This document shows positions 33,568 to 41,444 of a stretch of 64,000 bases of DNA, in pieces. Under the pieces are notes generated by a model. It did not search any database and was not told the DNA's origin. It saw nothing but the letters and a program-made list of their open reading frames with translations. The stretch's first letter is position 1. Each line of letters opens with the position of its first letter. Position numbers and translations under genes: made by a program. Source of the stretch: Paracoccus sp. M683 (GTDB lineage: Bacteria > Pseudomonadota > Alphaproteobacteria > Rhodobacterales > Rhodobacteraceae); contig NZ_VKDF01000004.1 of NCBI RefSeq assembly GCF_007096355.1, forward strand, positions 248,357 to 312,356. Reading direction: 5' to 3'.

Positions 33568-34575
33568 ATGTTGAGTTTGCCTGTCCCGATTTATGTGGCG
33601 TTGACCCTGGCCTTCCTGCTGATCCGTCAGCTTCTGGCCGGAACAGGGTCGGTTTGGCTGAATGCGCTGATCGCGGCGCTGGCGGGGCAAAGCCTGATCG
33701 TGGCGCTGTCCCAGCACTATGAAATCGAAGTCTTCCGGCAGGTGCAGCCGGTCACGGCGGCGATCGTTCCGCCATTGGCCTGGCTGGCATTTCAGCATGG
33801 GGCCATTCGGGCGGTCAGCCTGCGCAGCGATATGCTGCACCTTCTGGGGCCGGCATTCGTCGTTTTCTGCGCCGTATTCGCGCCCGAGGCGCTGGATGTA
33901 GCGGTCATCGCGCTTTTCATCGGTTACGGTTTGCGGCTTTGGGTGGGCGTCAGTGAGGCCGGAGCGGATCTGCCACTGACCCGGCTTCAGGCCGGGAGGG
34001 CACCGGTGTTGATCTGGCGTTTCATCGCGTTGATGCTGTTCGCCTCTGGGCTAAGCGATGCCTTAATTGCCGTTGCGGCGGTGATGGGGCAGAAGTGGAT
34101 CCTGTTTTGGGTTCTGAATATCGGAACCTGGGCCAGCTTGCTGGGGATAGGGATGTTAAGCCTTGCCCCGGCACTTGAAACCGACGGCGATGCTAAGGGC
34201 GCCGAGCCGCAACCACCCGGCGAACAGGTCCAGCCGCATGATGCCGCCATCATCGTGCGGCTTGATGCGCTTCTGGCGCAAGAGCCGCTTTATCTTGATC
34301 CCGATCTCAGCCTGTCGCGGCTGTCGCGGCGGATTGGTGTGCCAGCCAAACAGCTTTCGGCTGCGGTGAACCGGCAGACGGGCGAGAATGTTTCACGCCT
34401 CGTCAATGGGTTCCGTATCCGCCATGCCTGCGACATGCTGAAGGCCGGCGAGCCTGTCATCTCGGCCATGCTCGGCAGCGGCTTCAACACCAAGTCGAAT
34501 TTCAACCGGGAATTTTTGCGGATCACAGGCAAGACCCCAAGCCAATGGCAGCAGGAACAGAAGACCCCAAATTGA
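33568..34575 (+). CDS. Membrane-embedded AraC-family regulator
   Basis: A 335-residue protein. The first 210 residues hold about six to seven hydrophobic segments (VYVALTLAFLLIRQLLAG-like, then LIVALSQH, FVVFCAVFAPEAL, WILFWVLNIGTWASLLGIGM). The last 100 residues are an AraC/XylS DNA-binding domain: first helix-turn-helix in LSLSRLSRRIGVPAKQLSAA, then NVSRLVNGFRIRHACDMLKA, and second in ISAMLGSGFNTKSNFNREF with the closing TGKTPSQWQ. ATG 33568 follows a possible GTG at 33565. The membrane-bound layout implies sensing of an envelope or exported signal. The divergent hydrolase is the likely target. Confidence 0.9.
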   Translation: MLSLPVPIYVALTLAFLLIRQLLAGTGSVWLNALIAALAGQSLIVALSQHYEIEVFRQVQPVTAAIVPPLAWLAFQHGAIRAVSLRSDMLHLLGPAFVVFCAVFAPEALDVAVIALFIGYGLRLWVGVSEAGADLPLTRLQAGRAPVLIWRFIALMLFASGLSDALIAVAAVMGQKWILFWVLNIGTWASLLGIGMLSLAPALETDGDAKGAEPQPPGEQVQPHDAAIIVRLDALLAQEPLYLDPDLSLSRLSRRIGVPAKQLSAAVNRQTGENVSRLVNGFRIRHACDMLKAGEPVISAMLGSGFNTKSNFNREFLRITGKTPSQWQQEQKTPN

Positions 34576-34578
34576 AGA

Positions 34579-34606
34579 CAGGCCCCGCGGTTTCCCACGG
34601 GGCCTG
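34579..34606. terminator. Hairpin terminator between convergent genes
   Basis: The stem CAGGCCCCG/CGGGGCCTG (9 bp) encloses a 10-nt loop that can pair further (GG/CC). It starts 4 bp after the AraC-type gene and lies before the end of mcl1. No long U tract is present, so efficiency is uncertain. Confidence 0.65.
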
Positions 34607-34661
34607 CCACTCCTCCCTCGATGGGCGCCTCACCCCTCCCGCGACGCGCCCCGAGGTATGC

Positions 34662-35621
34662 TTATTTGCCGGTGATCAGCTCGGCCTGACGCACGATCAC
34701 CTCGGCCTGCTTGATCGAGGCGATGTCGACCAGCCGCCCCTTGTAGACCGTGGCACCCGCGCCCGAAGCCTTGGCGGCTTCCATGGCAGCCAGAATCTCG
34801 CGCGCCTCGGTGACGGCGGCGTCACTGGGCGAGAAAACCTCATTGGCCAGCGCAACCTGGCTGGGATGGATGGCCCATTTGCCGACCATGCCAAGCGTGG
34901 CCGAGCGCAGCGCCTGCGCGCGATAGCCCTCGGGGTCGGAAAAATCGCCAAACGGCCCGTCGACGGGCAGCACCCCATGGGTGCGGCAGGCGGCGACGAT
35001 CTTGGCCTGGGCCCAATGCCAGGGGTCGGGCCAGTATTTCTGGCCCTCGCGGATCATGTAGTAGTTTTCCTGCGTGCCGCCGATGCCCGTGGTGGCCATA
35101 CCCATCGAGGCGGCGAAATCGGCCGCGCCCAGGCTGATCGCGGCCATGCGTGGCGAGGCGGCAGCGATCTCCTCGACATGGCAGATGCCGGCGGCGGATT
35201 CGATGATTGCCTCGAATGCGATCTTTTTCGTCCGGCCCTTGGCCTTCTCGATGGCGGTGACGACCGCATCCACGGCATAGATGTCGCTGGCATTGCCGGC
35301 CTTGGGGATCATGATCTGATCCAGCCGTTCCGACGACTGTTCCATCAGGTCGACGACGTCACGGACCCAATAGGGGGTGTCCAGGCCGTTGATGCGCACC
35401 GACAGCGTCTTGTCGCCCCAATCCACATCGCCAATCGCCTGAATGGTCTGGCGGCGGGCGTTTTCCTTGTCGTCGGGCGCGACGGAATCCTCCAGGTCGA
35501 TATTGATGACATCCGCATCCGACTTTGCCATCTTCTCGAACAGGGCAACGCGCGAACCGGGGCCGAATAGCTGGCAGCGGTTCAGGCGGGCCGGGGGCAG
35601 TGGCTGGGTGCGGAAGCTCAT
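34662..35621 (-). CDS. mcl1: L-malyl-CoA/beta-methylmalyl-CoA lyase
   Basis: Cleaves malyl-CoA and beta-methylmalyl-CoA to glyoxylate plus acetyl- or propionyl-CoA, as in the ethylmalonyl-CoA pathway of Rhodobacter. The 319-residue HpcH/HpaI-type enzyme closely follows Rhodobacter sphaeroides Mcl1 as I remember it: NRCQLFGPGSR near the start, DVINIDLEDSVAPDDK, SVRINGLDTPYWVRDVVDL, IMIPKAG, FEAIIESAAGICHVEEIAA (metal ligand Glu), LGAADFAASMGM (metal ligand Asp) and ATLGMVGKWAIHPSQV. ATG 35621 (MSFRTQ) fits homologues and has AGGA upstream. The 35636 start is less likely. It is divergent from the epimerase gene. Confidence 0.93.
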   Translation of the reverse strand: MSFRTQPLPPARLNRCQLFGPGSRVALFEKMAKSDADVINIDLEDSVAPDDKENARRQTIQAIGDVDWGDKTLSVRINGLDTPYWVRDVVDLMEQSSERLDQIMIPKAGNASDIYAVDAVVTAIEKAKGRTKKIAFEAIIESAAGICHVEEIAAASPRMAAISLGAADFAASMGMATTGIGGTQENYYMIREGQKYWPDPWHWAQAKIVAACRTHGVLPVDGPFGDFSDPEGYRAQALRSATLGMVGKWAIHPSQVALANEVFSPSDAAVTEAREILAAMEAAKASGAGATVYKGRLVDIASIKQAEVIVRQAELITGK

Positions 35622-35733
35622 GTACCGATCCTGCAAATGCGATTGATTGCGTGGTTGTTATTGGATTGCTGCGATTGCATCAAGCCGGTATTGATCAATG
35701 AATGCCGACAGCGCAATTTCACGAGTGCCCGGA

Positions 35734-36708
35734 ATGAGCCCGCTGATCATCAATATCCACCGGCGCAGCTTTGCCTTTGGCAAGATGTTCACGCTTGGCA
35801 AGCTGGCGCGCACGCATGTCAATGCGATCGAGGTGACACTGACCCGGAACGGCCGTACCGGCCGGGGCGAATGCGTCCCAAACCCGCGCTATGGCGAATC
35901 GCTGGACAGCGTCGCCAATCAGATCAGCCAGCTTCCTGCCGAGTTTGATCGCAAAAGCCTGCCTGCGCTGTTGCGGCCCGGCCCGGCGCGCAATGCCGTC
36001 GACTGCGCATTGTGGGACCTTGAGGCAAAGACGAACGGCATGCGGGTGTGGCAGTTGGCCGGTCTGCACCAGCCCAAGCCGGTCGAGACTGTGATCACCC
36101 TGTCGATCAGCGATCCGGCGCAACTGATGCTGGATGTGCGCCGGTTCAAGAACCACCGGATCATGAAATTCCGCATCGGCTCGATCAGCGATCTGGAAAT
36201 GATCAAGGTCGTCCGCAAAGAGGCGCCCCATGCCCGCGTCATTCTGGATGTCGGGGAAAGCTGGACCGTCGACGATTATCTGCGGCTTGCGCCACGGCTG
36301 GTCAGCGAAGGTGTCGTGATGATCGAACAGCCGTTGCCGGTGATTCAGGACAGCGTGCTTGCCGAGATCGAGCACCCTATCCCGATCTGCGCCGATGAAA
36401 GCTGTCACGACGTCGCGGTGCTGCCACGGCTGAAGGGGCGCTATGATGCGATCAACATCAAGCTGGACAAGACTGGCGGTCTGACGGACGCGCTGGTGCT
36501 GCGCGAGGCCGCGCATGCCGCGGGCATGGTCGTGATGGTCGGCAGTATGGTCGCCTCGTCCCTGGCCATGGCGCCGGCGATCCTGGTGGCGCAGGGCGCG
36601 AAATATGTCGATCTGGACGGGCCGCTGCTGCTGGCCGAGGATCGGCCGGGCGGGCTGCACTATGATGGCAGTTGGGCGCATCCCTCGCGCGCCGAGTTCT
36701 GGGGTTAG
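35734..36708 (+). CDS. Enolase-superfamily dipeptide epimerase homologue with KxR instead of KxK
   Basis: A 324-residue protein resembling E. coli L-Ala-D/L-Glu epimerase YcjG in muropeptide recycling: NAVDCALWDLEAK, the metal ligands in VILDVGESW, MIEQPLP and ICADESC, and the opposite catalytic lysine in INIKLDKTGGLTDAL. The first catalytic motif reads MKFRIG where YcjG-type enzymes have KxK, so the residue that normally acts as base is Arg. Activity may be altered or the reaction different. Start 35734 (MSPLII) fits the family better than 35698. A D-amino-acid transaminase gene follows 78 bp downstream, so a role in D-Glu or D-Ala metabolism is plausible. Confidence 0.82.
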   Translation: MSPLIINIHRRSFAFGKMFTLGKLARTHVNAIEVTLTRNGRTGRGECVPNPRYGESLDSVANQISQLPAEFDRKSLPALLRPGPARNAVDCALWDLEAKTNGMRVWQLAGLHQPKPVETVITLSISDPAQLMLDVRRFKNHRIMKFRIGSISDLEMIKVVRKEAPHARVILDVGESWTVDDYLRLAPRLVSEGVVMIEQPLPVIQDSVLAEIEHPIPICADESCHDVAVLPRLKGRYDAINIKLDKTGGLTDALVLREAAHAAGMVVMVGSMVASSLAMAPAILVAQGAKYVDLDGPLLLAEDRPGGLHYDGSWAHPSRAEFWG

Positions 36709-36786
36709 TTCTGCGGCCAGCCGGGTCGAGGTGCTTGACCTTTCCGCGCCAAGCGAGAACAACCCGTCAAAGCAACGGAGAACGCC

Positions 36787-37647
36787 ATGACCCGCACCGT
36801 CTATGTGAACGCTGAATATCTGCCCGAAGATCAGGCCAAGGTTTCGGTCTTTGACCGCGGTTTCGTCATGGCGGACGGCGTCTATGAGGTGACCAGCGTT
36901 CTGGATGGCAAGCTCATCGACTTTGCCGGTCATCTGGCCCGGCTGAAACGTTCGCTTGACGGCTTGCAGATGAAAAATCCGCTGTCCGATGACGAATACC
37001 TTGCCGCTCATCGCCGGCTGGTGGCCGAGAATGGCGTGACCGATGGCATGGTCTATTTGCAGGTGACGCGCGGTAATCCGGGCGATCGCGACTTTGCCTT
37101 TCCGCCAGAGGATACGCAGCCGACCGTCGTGATGTTCACGCAGTCCAAACCCGGTCTTGCCGACAGCCCGGCGGCGCAGACCGGGTGGAAAGTCATCACC
37201 ACCGAGGATCTGCGTTGGGCCCGCCGCGACATCAAGACCGTACAACTGCTGTTTCCCAGCCTGGCCAAGATGGAGGCCAAGGCCAAGGGCGCTGACGATG
37301 CCTGGCTGGTCGAGGATGGCCGCGTGACCGAGGGCACCAGCAACAATGCCTATATCGTCAAGGGCGGCGTGATCGTGACCCGCGAACTGTCCAACGACAT
37401 CCTGCATGGCATCACCCGCGCGGCCGTGCTGCGTTTCGCGCGCGAAGCGCAGATGCAGGTCGAGGAGCGCAGCTTTACCGTGGCCGAGGCGCAGGCAGCG
37501 GATGAGGCGTTTGTAACCTCGGCCTCGTCCTTCGTGATGCCGGTCGTGGCCATCGACGGTCAGCCCATCGGCGATGGCAAGGTCGGCGGCGTTGCGCGGC
37601 GACTGCGCGAAATCTATCTGGAAGAAAGCCGCAAGGCGGCAATCTGA
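36787..37647 (+). CDS. dat: D-amino-acid transaminase (class IV PLP)
   Basis: A 286-residue fold-type IV aminotransferase. The N-terminal SVFDRGFVMADGVYEVTSV motif, the PLP lysine in RRDIKTVQLLFPSLAKMEAK (about residue 145), the Glu in VTEGTSNNAYIV, and the HGITR phosphate-binding segment are all present. The DIK..LLP..LAK..A pattern favours D-alanine transaminase over branched-chain or aminodeoxychorismate enzymes. It would interconvert D-alanine and D-glutamate, both peptidoglycan precursors. GGAGAACGCC precedes the ATG. The adjacent epimerase homologue supports a link to cell-wall amino acids. Confidence 0.9.
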   Translation: MTRTVYVNAEYLPEDQAKVSVFDRGFVMADGVYEVTSVLDGKLIDFAGHLARLKRSLDGLQMKNPLSDDEYLAAHRRLVAENGVTDGMVYLQVTRGNPGDRDFAFPPEDTQPTVVMFTQSKPGLADSPAAQTGWKVITTEDLRWARRDIKTVQLLFPSLAKMEAKAKGADDAWLVEDGRVTEGTSNNAYIVKGGVIVTRELSNDILHGITRAAVLRFAREAQMQVEERSFTVAEAQAADEAFVTSASSFVMPVVAIDGQPIGDGKVGGVARRLREIYLEESRKAAI

Positions 37648-37720
37648 ACGTGTTGCCGCCATCCAGCCACGCCGCGCATCTTTTCATGGCGCAGCACCAG
37701 CCCCTGTCGGGTATCTGCGC

Positions 37721-38596
37721 ATGACGGATGAACGCGATACCGATTGGGATGCGCCGGGCAAGCCGCGCAAGCCGACGATCATCGGCATCGGCGCGCAGAA
37801 GGCCGGCACCACATGGCTGTCGCAGATGCTGGCGCAGCATCCAAAGATCTGGATGCCGCCGTTCAAAGAGGTGCAGTTCTTCAGCCATCGCTTTGTCGAG
37901 GAACATCGCCAATGGCTGCCCTGGCATTTCGGCCGCGCGCGCCAGAATCTTGGAAAGAGATGGGCCGCGCGGGGCGAGGCCGTGCCGCAGGGACTGGTCG
38001 AGTATCTTGACCGGGTGACACGGGGACCGATGTTCACCGAGGACTGGTACAAGCAGGTCTTTTCCCCTGCACCGCCCGGTTCGCGCCCCATGGACATCAG
38101 CCCGGAATATTCGACGATCCCCGACGAGGGCGTTGATTTTGTGCGTGATTTCCTGCCTCGCGCGCAGTTCATCTATATTCTGCGCCACCCGGTCGACCGG
38201 GTCATCTCGCAGATGAAAATGCATATGGCCCGCCGCAAGCAGGTGCCGAAAGGCGCAAAGCCCTGGCTTGATCTGCTGGATGATCCGGCGCTGTATAACC
38301 GGGGCAATTATGCCGAATATCTGCCACGCTGGCAGGCGCGTTTCGGCCCCGACAGGCTGCTGGTCCTGCCCTTCGGTCGCATCGGCTCTGACCCAGATAA
38401 ATTGCTGGCCGAGGTCGAGAATTTTCTGGGGCTGCCGCCGTTCCGCTATCGCAGTTCGGGCCGCAAGGTCTTTGCCGCCCGCGATGACCTGTCGGCGCCG
38501 GGCGAGGTGCGAGAGGTGCTGCGCGAGAAGCTGGCACCGCAATTCGATTATCTCGAACGGGCTTTTCCGGCGGAATTCAACGCACAGCTTCGCTGA
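37721..38596 (+). CDS. Sulfotransferase family protein
   Basis: A 291-residue PAPS-dependent sulfotransferase-like protein. The 5'-phosphosulfate loop GAQKAGTTWL is at residues 24-33, and the 3'-phosphate motif RHPVDRVISQ lies mid-protein. EVQFFSHRF, MDISPEYSTIPD and YAEYLPRWQARFG match heparan-type deacetylase/sulfotransferase homologues. No signal peptide is present, so the acceptor is cytoplasmic or presented at the inner face of the membrane. The ATG at 37721 was chosen because the upstream extension overlaps the transaminase gene. The acceptor (glycan, lipid or peptide) is unknown. Confidence 0.87.
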   Translation: MTDERDTDWDAPGKPRKPTIIGIGAQKAGTTWLSQMLAQHPKIWMPPFKEVQFFSHRFVEEHRQWLPWHFGRARQNLGKRWAARGEAVPQGLVEYLDRVTRGPMFTEDWYKQVFSPAPPGSRPMDISPEYSTIPDEGVDFVRDFLPRAQFIYILRHPVDRVISQMKMHMARRKQVPKGAKPWLDLLDDPALYNRGNYAEYLPRWQARFGPDRLLVLPFGRIGSDPDKLLAEVENFLGLPPFRYRSSGRKVFAARDDLSAPGEVREVLREKLAPQFDYLERAFPAEFNAQLR

Positions 38597-38654
38597 TCTT
38601 TCCTAATCCCCCCCGATCCCCTAAATACCCCGCAACCTATGCAGGAGATTTCAG

Positions 38655-40310
38655 ATGGCGGCCTATCAGTTCGTCTACCACATGGACGGCGTGTCCAAGA
38701 CCTATCCCGGCGGCAAGAAGGTGTTCGAGAACATCCGCCTGAACTTCCTGCCGGGGGTCAAGATCGGCGTTGTCGGTGTCAACGGCGCCGGTAAATCGAC
38801 GCTGCTGAAGGTGATGGCGGGCCTGGACAAGGATTTCTCGGGCGAGGCCTGGGCCGCCAAGGGCGCCACCGTGGGCTATCTGCCGCAGGAGCCCCAGCTT
38901 GACCCCAGCCTTGACGTGCGCGGCAATGTCATGCTGGGCGTGGCGGCGAAAAAGGCCAAGCTGGACCGCTATAACGAATTGGCGATGAACTATTCGGACG
39001 AAACAGCCGAGGAAATGGCCGCCCTTCAGGACGAGATCGACGCCGAGAACCTGTGGGATCTGGACAGCCAGATCGACGTGGCGATGGAGGCTCTGCGCTG
39101 CCCGCCAGACGATGCCGATGTCGAAACCCTGTCGGGCGGTGAACGCCGCCGGGTGGCTTTGTGCAAGCTGCTCTTGGAAGCGCCCGACATGCTGCTGCTG
39201 GACGAACCGACCAACCACCTGGATGCGGAAACGATCGCCTGGCTGCAAAAGCACCTGATCGAATATGCCGGCACGATCCTGATCGTGACCCATGACCGCT
39301 ATTTCCTGGACGACATCACCAGCTGGATCCTGGAACTGGATCGCGGCCGCGGCATCCCCTACGAGGGCAATTACTCGGCCTGGCTGGAACAAAAGGCCAA
39401 GCGGATGGAACAGGAAGCCCGCGAGGACAAGGCCAAGCAAAAGACGCTGGAACGCGAATTGGAATGGATCCGCGCCGGGGCCAAGGCCCGTCAGGCCAAG
39501 CAGAAGGCACGGATCAACGCCTATAACGATCTGGCCGGCCAGTCCGAGCGCGAGAAGCTGTCGCGCGCGCAGATCATCGTTCCAAATGGCGAACGCCTTG
39601 GCGGCAAGGTGATCGAGGTTGCGGGCCTGAAGAAGGCCATGGGCGACAAGCTGCTGATCGAGGGTCTGGAATTTGCCCTTCCGCCGGGCGGCATCGTCGG
39701 CGTGATCGGCCCGAACGGGGCCGGTAAATCCACGCTGTTCCGAATGCTCACGGGTCAGGAAAAGCCGGACGCGGGTGAAATCACCTATGGCGATACCGTC
39801 CAACTGTCCTATGTCGACCAGTCGCGCGACGCGCTGGATGCAAACAAGACCGTGTGGGAGGAAATCAGCGGCGGGGCCGAGCAGATCGTGCTGGGCGACG
39901 CGACGATGAACAGCCGCGCCTATGCCAGCGCTTTCAACTTCAAGGGCGGCGACCAGCAGAAGAAGGTCGGCCAACTGTCGGGCGGTGAACGCAACCGCGT
40001 CCATATGGCCAAGCTGCTGAAATCGGGCGGCAACGTGCTGCTGCTGGACGAACCGACCAACGATCTGGACGTGGAAACCCTGCAAGCGCTGGAAGCCGCG
40101 CTGGAAGATTTCGCCGGTTGCGCGGTGATCATCAGCCACGACCGCTTTTTCCTGGATCGTCTTTGCACGCATATCCTGGCGTTTGAAGGCGATGCCCATG
40201 TCGAATGGTTCGAAGGCAATTTCGAGGCCTATGAAGAGGACAAGGTCCGCCGTCTTGGGCCGGACAGCATCGAACCAAAGCGGGTGAAATACAAGAAATT
40301 CACCCGCTGA
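38655..40310 (+). CDS. ettA: Energy-dependent translational throttle protein EttA (ABC-F)
   Basis: A 551-residue ABC-F ATPase that binds the ribosomal E site and couples translation to energy state. Two ATPase domains are visible: Walker A GVNGAGKST near residue 40 and GPNGAGKST near residue 357, signatures LSGGERRRVALCKLLLEAPD and LSGGERNRVHMAKLLKSGG, and Walker B MLLLDEPTNHLDA and VLLLDEPTNDLDV. A charged linker (EQKAKRMEQEAREDKAKQKT) and the arm region lie between. The length and the C-terminal VRRLGPDSIEPKRVKYKKF tail are EttA-specific. AGGAG precedes the ATG. Confidence 0.96.
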   Translation: MAAYQFVYHMDGVSKTYPGGKKVFENIRLNFLPGVKIGVVGVNGAGKSTLLKVMAGLDKDFSGEAWAAKGATVGYLPQEPQLDPSLDVRGNVMLGVAAKKAKLDRYNELAMNYSDETAEEMAALQDEIDAENLWDLDSQIDVAMEALRCPPDDADVETLSGGERRRVALCKLLLEAPDMLLLDEPTNHLDAETIAWLQKHLIEYAGTILIVTHDRYFLDDITSWILELDRGRGIPYEGNYSAWLEQKAKRMEQEAREDKAKQKTLERELEWIRAGAKARQAKQKARINAYNDLAGQSEREKLSRAQIIVPNGERLGGKVIEVAGLKKAMGDKLLIEGLEFALPPGGIVGVIGPNGAGKSTLFRMLTGQEKPDAGEITYGDTVQLSYVDQSRDALDANKTVWEEISGGAEQIVLGDATMNSRAYASAFNFKGGDQQKKVGQLSGGERNRVHMAKLLKSGGNVLLLDEPTNDLDVETLQALEAALEDFAGCAVIISHDRFFLDRLCTHILAFEGDAHVEWFEGNFEAYEEDKVRRLGPDSIEPKRVKYKKFTR

Positions 40311-40327
40311 CATCGGTGCCTGATCTG

Positions 40328-41302
40328 ATGCTGACGAACCTGTTCCAAAGGCGGCGCAGGCTGCCGATGTCGGCCGATGCACTTCTGGATGCGTCGGCCG
40401 TGGCGCGGTTGCTGTCGGCACGGTTACGTGACGGGCGCGGCGCGGCCTTGTTGCGTTTCGGCGATACGGGCGGGCGGGTTCTGGCCCGCCCGGCACCCGG
40501 AACGCCGGGCTATGACTATCTGCAAGCCTTTCTGGGCGCCGAGGTCACACCGCGCCAGATCGACTGGCTGGGGCGGGCGATCCTGCATTCGGCGGCGGCG
40601 GCCGATATTGTGGGGCTGCGCAGCGACCTGCTTGGGCCGGACCTGCCTGCTGCGGTCCTGGCTGGCCCTGACGAGGAGGTTCTGGGCCATCTGTCCCGGC
40701 TGTATCCGATCCGCAGCTATGAACTGCAACGGATCAAGGCCCCAGCCGCCCGGCGTCTGGCCGAGACACGGCTGGCGATGCAGCGTTTTCCGATCCGGGC
40801 CGATGCCCATTTGACGAATGCCTGGATTCACCTGGATCTTGCGCGGATCGGCTTTTTCTCGGCGCTTCTGCGCGAGGCGCCCTCGGTCGCGCTGATCACC
40901 TCGGCCGAGCGCAAGCCGGTGGTGCGGCGCATGCAGGAGATGATGGGGCCGCGATTGCGCTTTTACGAATGCCCCGCCTATCCGGCGGCCGAGGCGAAGT
41001 TCGGCGGCAATCACGATTTTCTCTGGGCACGCTGGCAGACGCTTTACGAGAATATACGTCCCTCGCGGCCCGGCGAGCCGTTATTGATCAGCGCCGGCAT
41101 CTGGACCAAACCGCTTGCCACCATCTTTCGGCGTCGCGGCGGGGTGGCGGTCGATTTCGGATCGGTTCTGGATTATTTCGCTGGTCTCGCAACCCGGCCG
41201 GCGGTGCTGGCAGACCGCTTTGGCACGCCCGATGTGGTGCCGGACGATCTGACCCTGGACGGGCAATTCAAGCGCAGCGAACGGCTGGCCGATTTCATGT
41301 AA
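40328..41302 (+). CDS. Putative GT-D-like glycosyltransferase
   Basis: A protein of about 324 residues. It resembles the DUF1792/GT-D glycosyltransferase fold: an N-terminal ALLRFGDTGGRVL (GT-D proteins have RFGDGE-type motifs), ALITSAERKPVVRRMQEMMG in the middle, and PLLISAGIWTKPLATIFRRR then GGVAVDFGSVLD, which parallels the VLI..GP.A..LA..L...G..AIDIGH segment. The exact DGE triad is not conserved (DTG), so catalysis is uncertain. The start is uncertain: GTG 40316, ATG 40328 and ATG 40367 are all in frame and none has a good ribosome site. It is 17 bp after ettA and may share its transcript. Confidence 0.55.
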   Translation: MLTNLFQRRRRLPMSADALLDASAVARLLSARLRDGRGAALLRFGDTGGRVLARPAPGTPGYDYLQAFLGAEVTPRQIDWLGRAILHSAAAADIVGLRSDLLGPDLPAAVLAGPDEEVLGHLSRLYPIRSYELQRIKAPAARRLAETRLAMQRFPIRADAHLTNAWIHLDLARIGFFSALLREAPSVALITSAERKPVVRRMQEMMGPRLRFYECPAYPAAEAKFGGNHDFLWARWQTLYENIRPSRPGEPLLISAGIWTKPLATIFRRRGGVAVDFGSVLDYFAGLATRPAVLADRFGTPDVVPDDLTLDGQFKRSERLADFM

Positions 41303-41444
41303 ATATCTGCCGCGCCAGCGGCCAGGCGGCCAGGCGGCCTTGGTTGCCGCTTGCCCCTTTGCCCGCAACCAGCGATCATGTCCGTGGATTGAAAGGCGGC
41401 CCGCCCTTGTCGCCCTCGCATGACAGAAGGTTTCCACGGTAAAC

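Noticed and set aside
35719..37662. 647-codon minus-strand open frame across the epimerase and transaminase genes
   Set aside because: It is antisense to two genes with clear catalytic motifs, its composition is His/Gln/Asp-rich, and it has no recognisable domain.
38637..40496. 619-codon minus-strand open frame opposite ettA
   Set aside because: It is the shadow of ettA, whose two ATPase domains are unmistakable on the plus strand.
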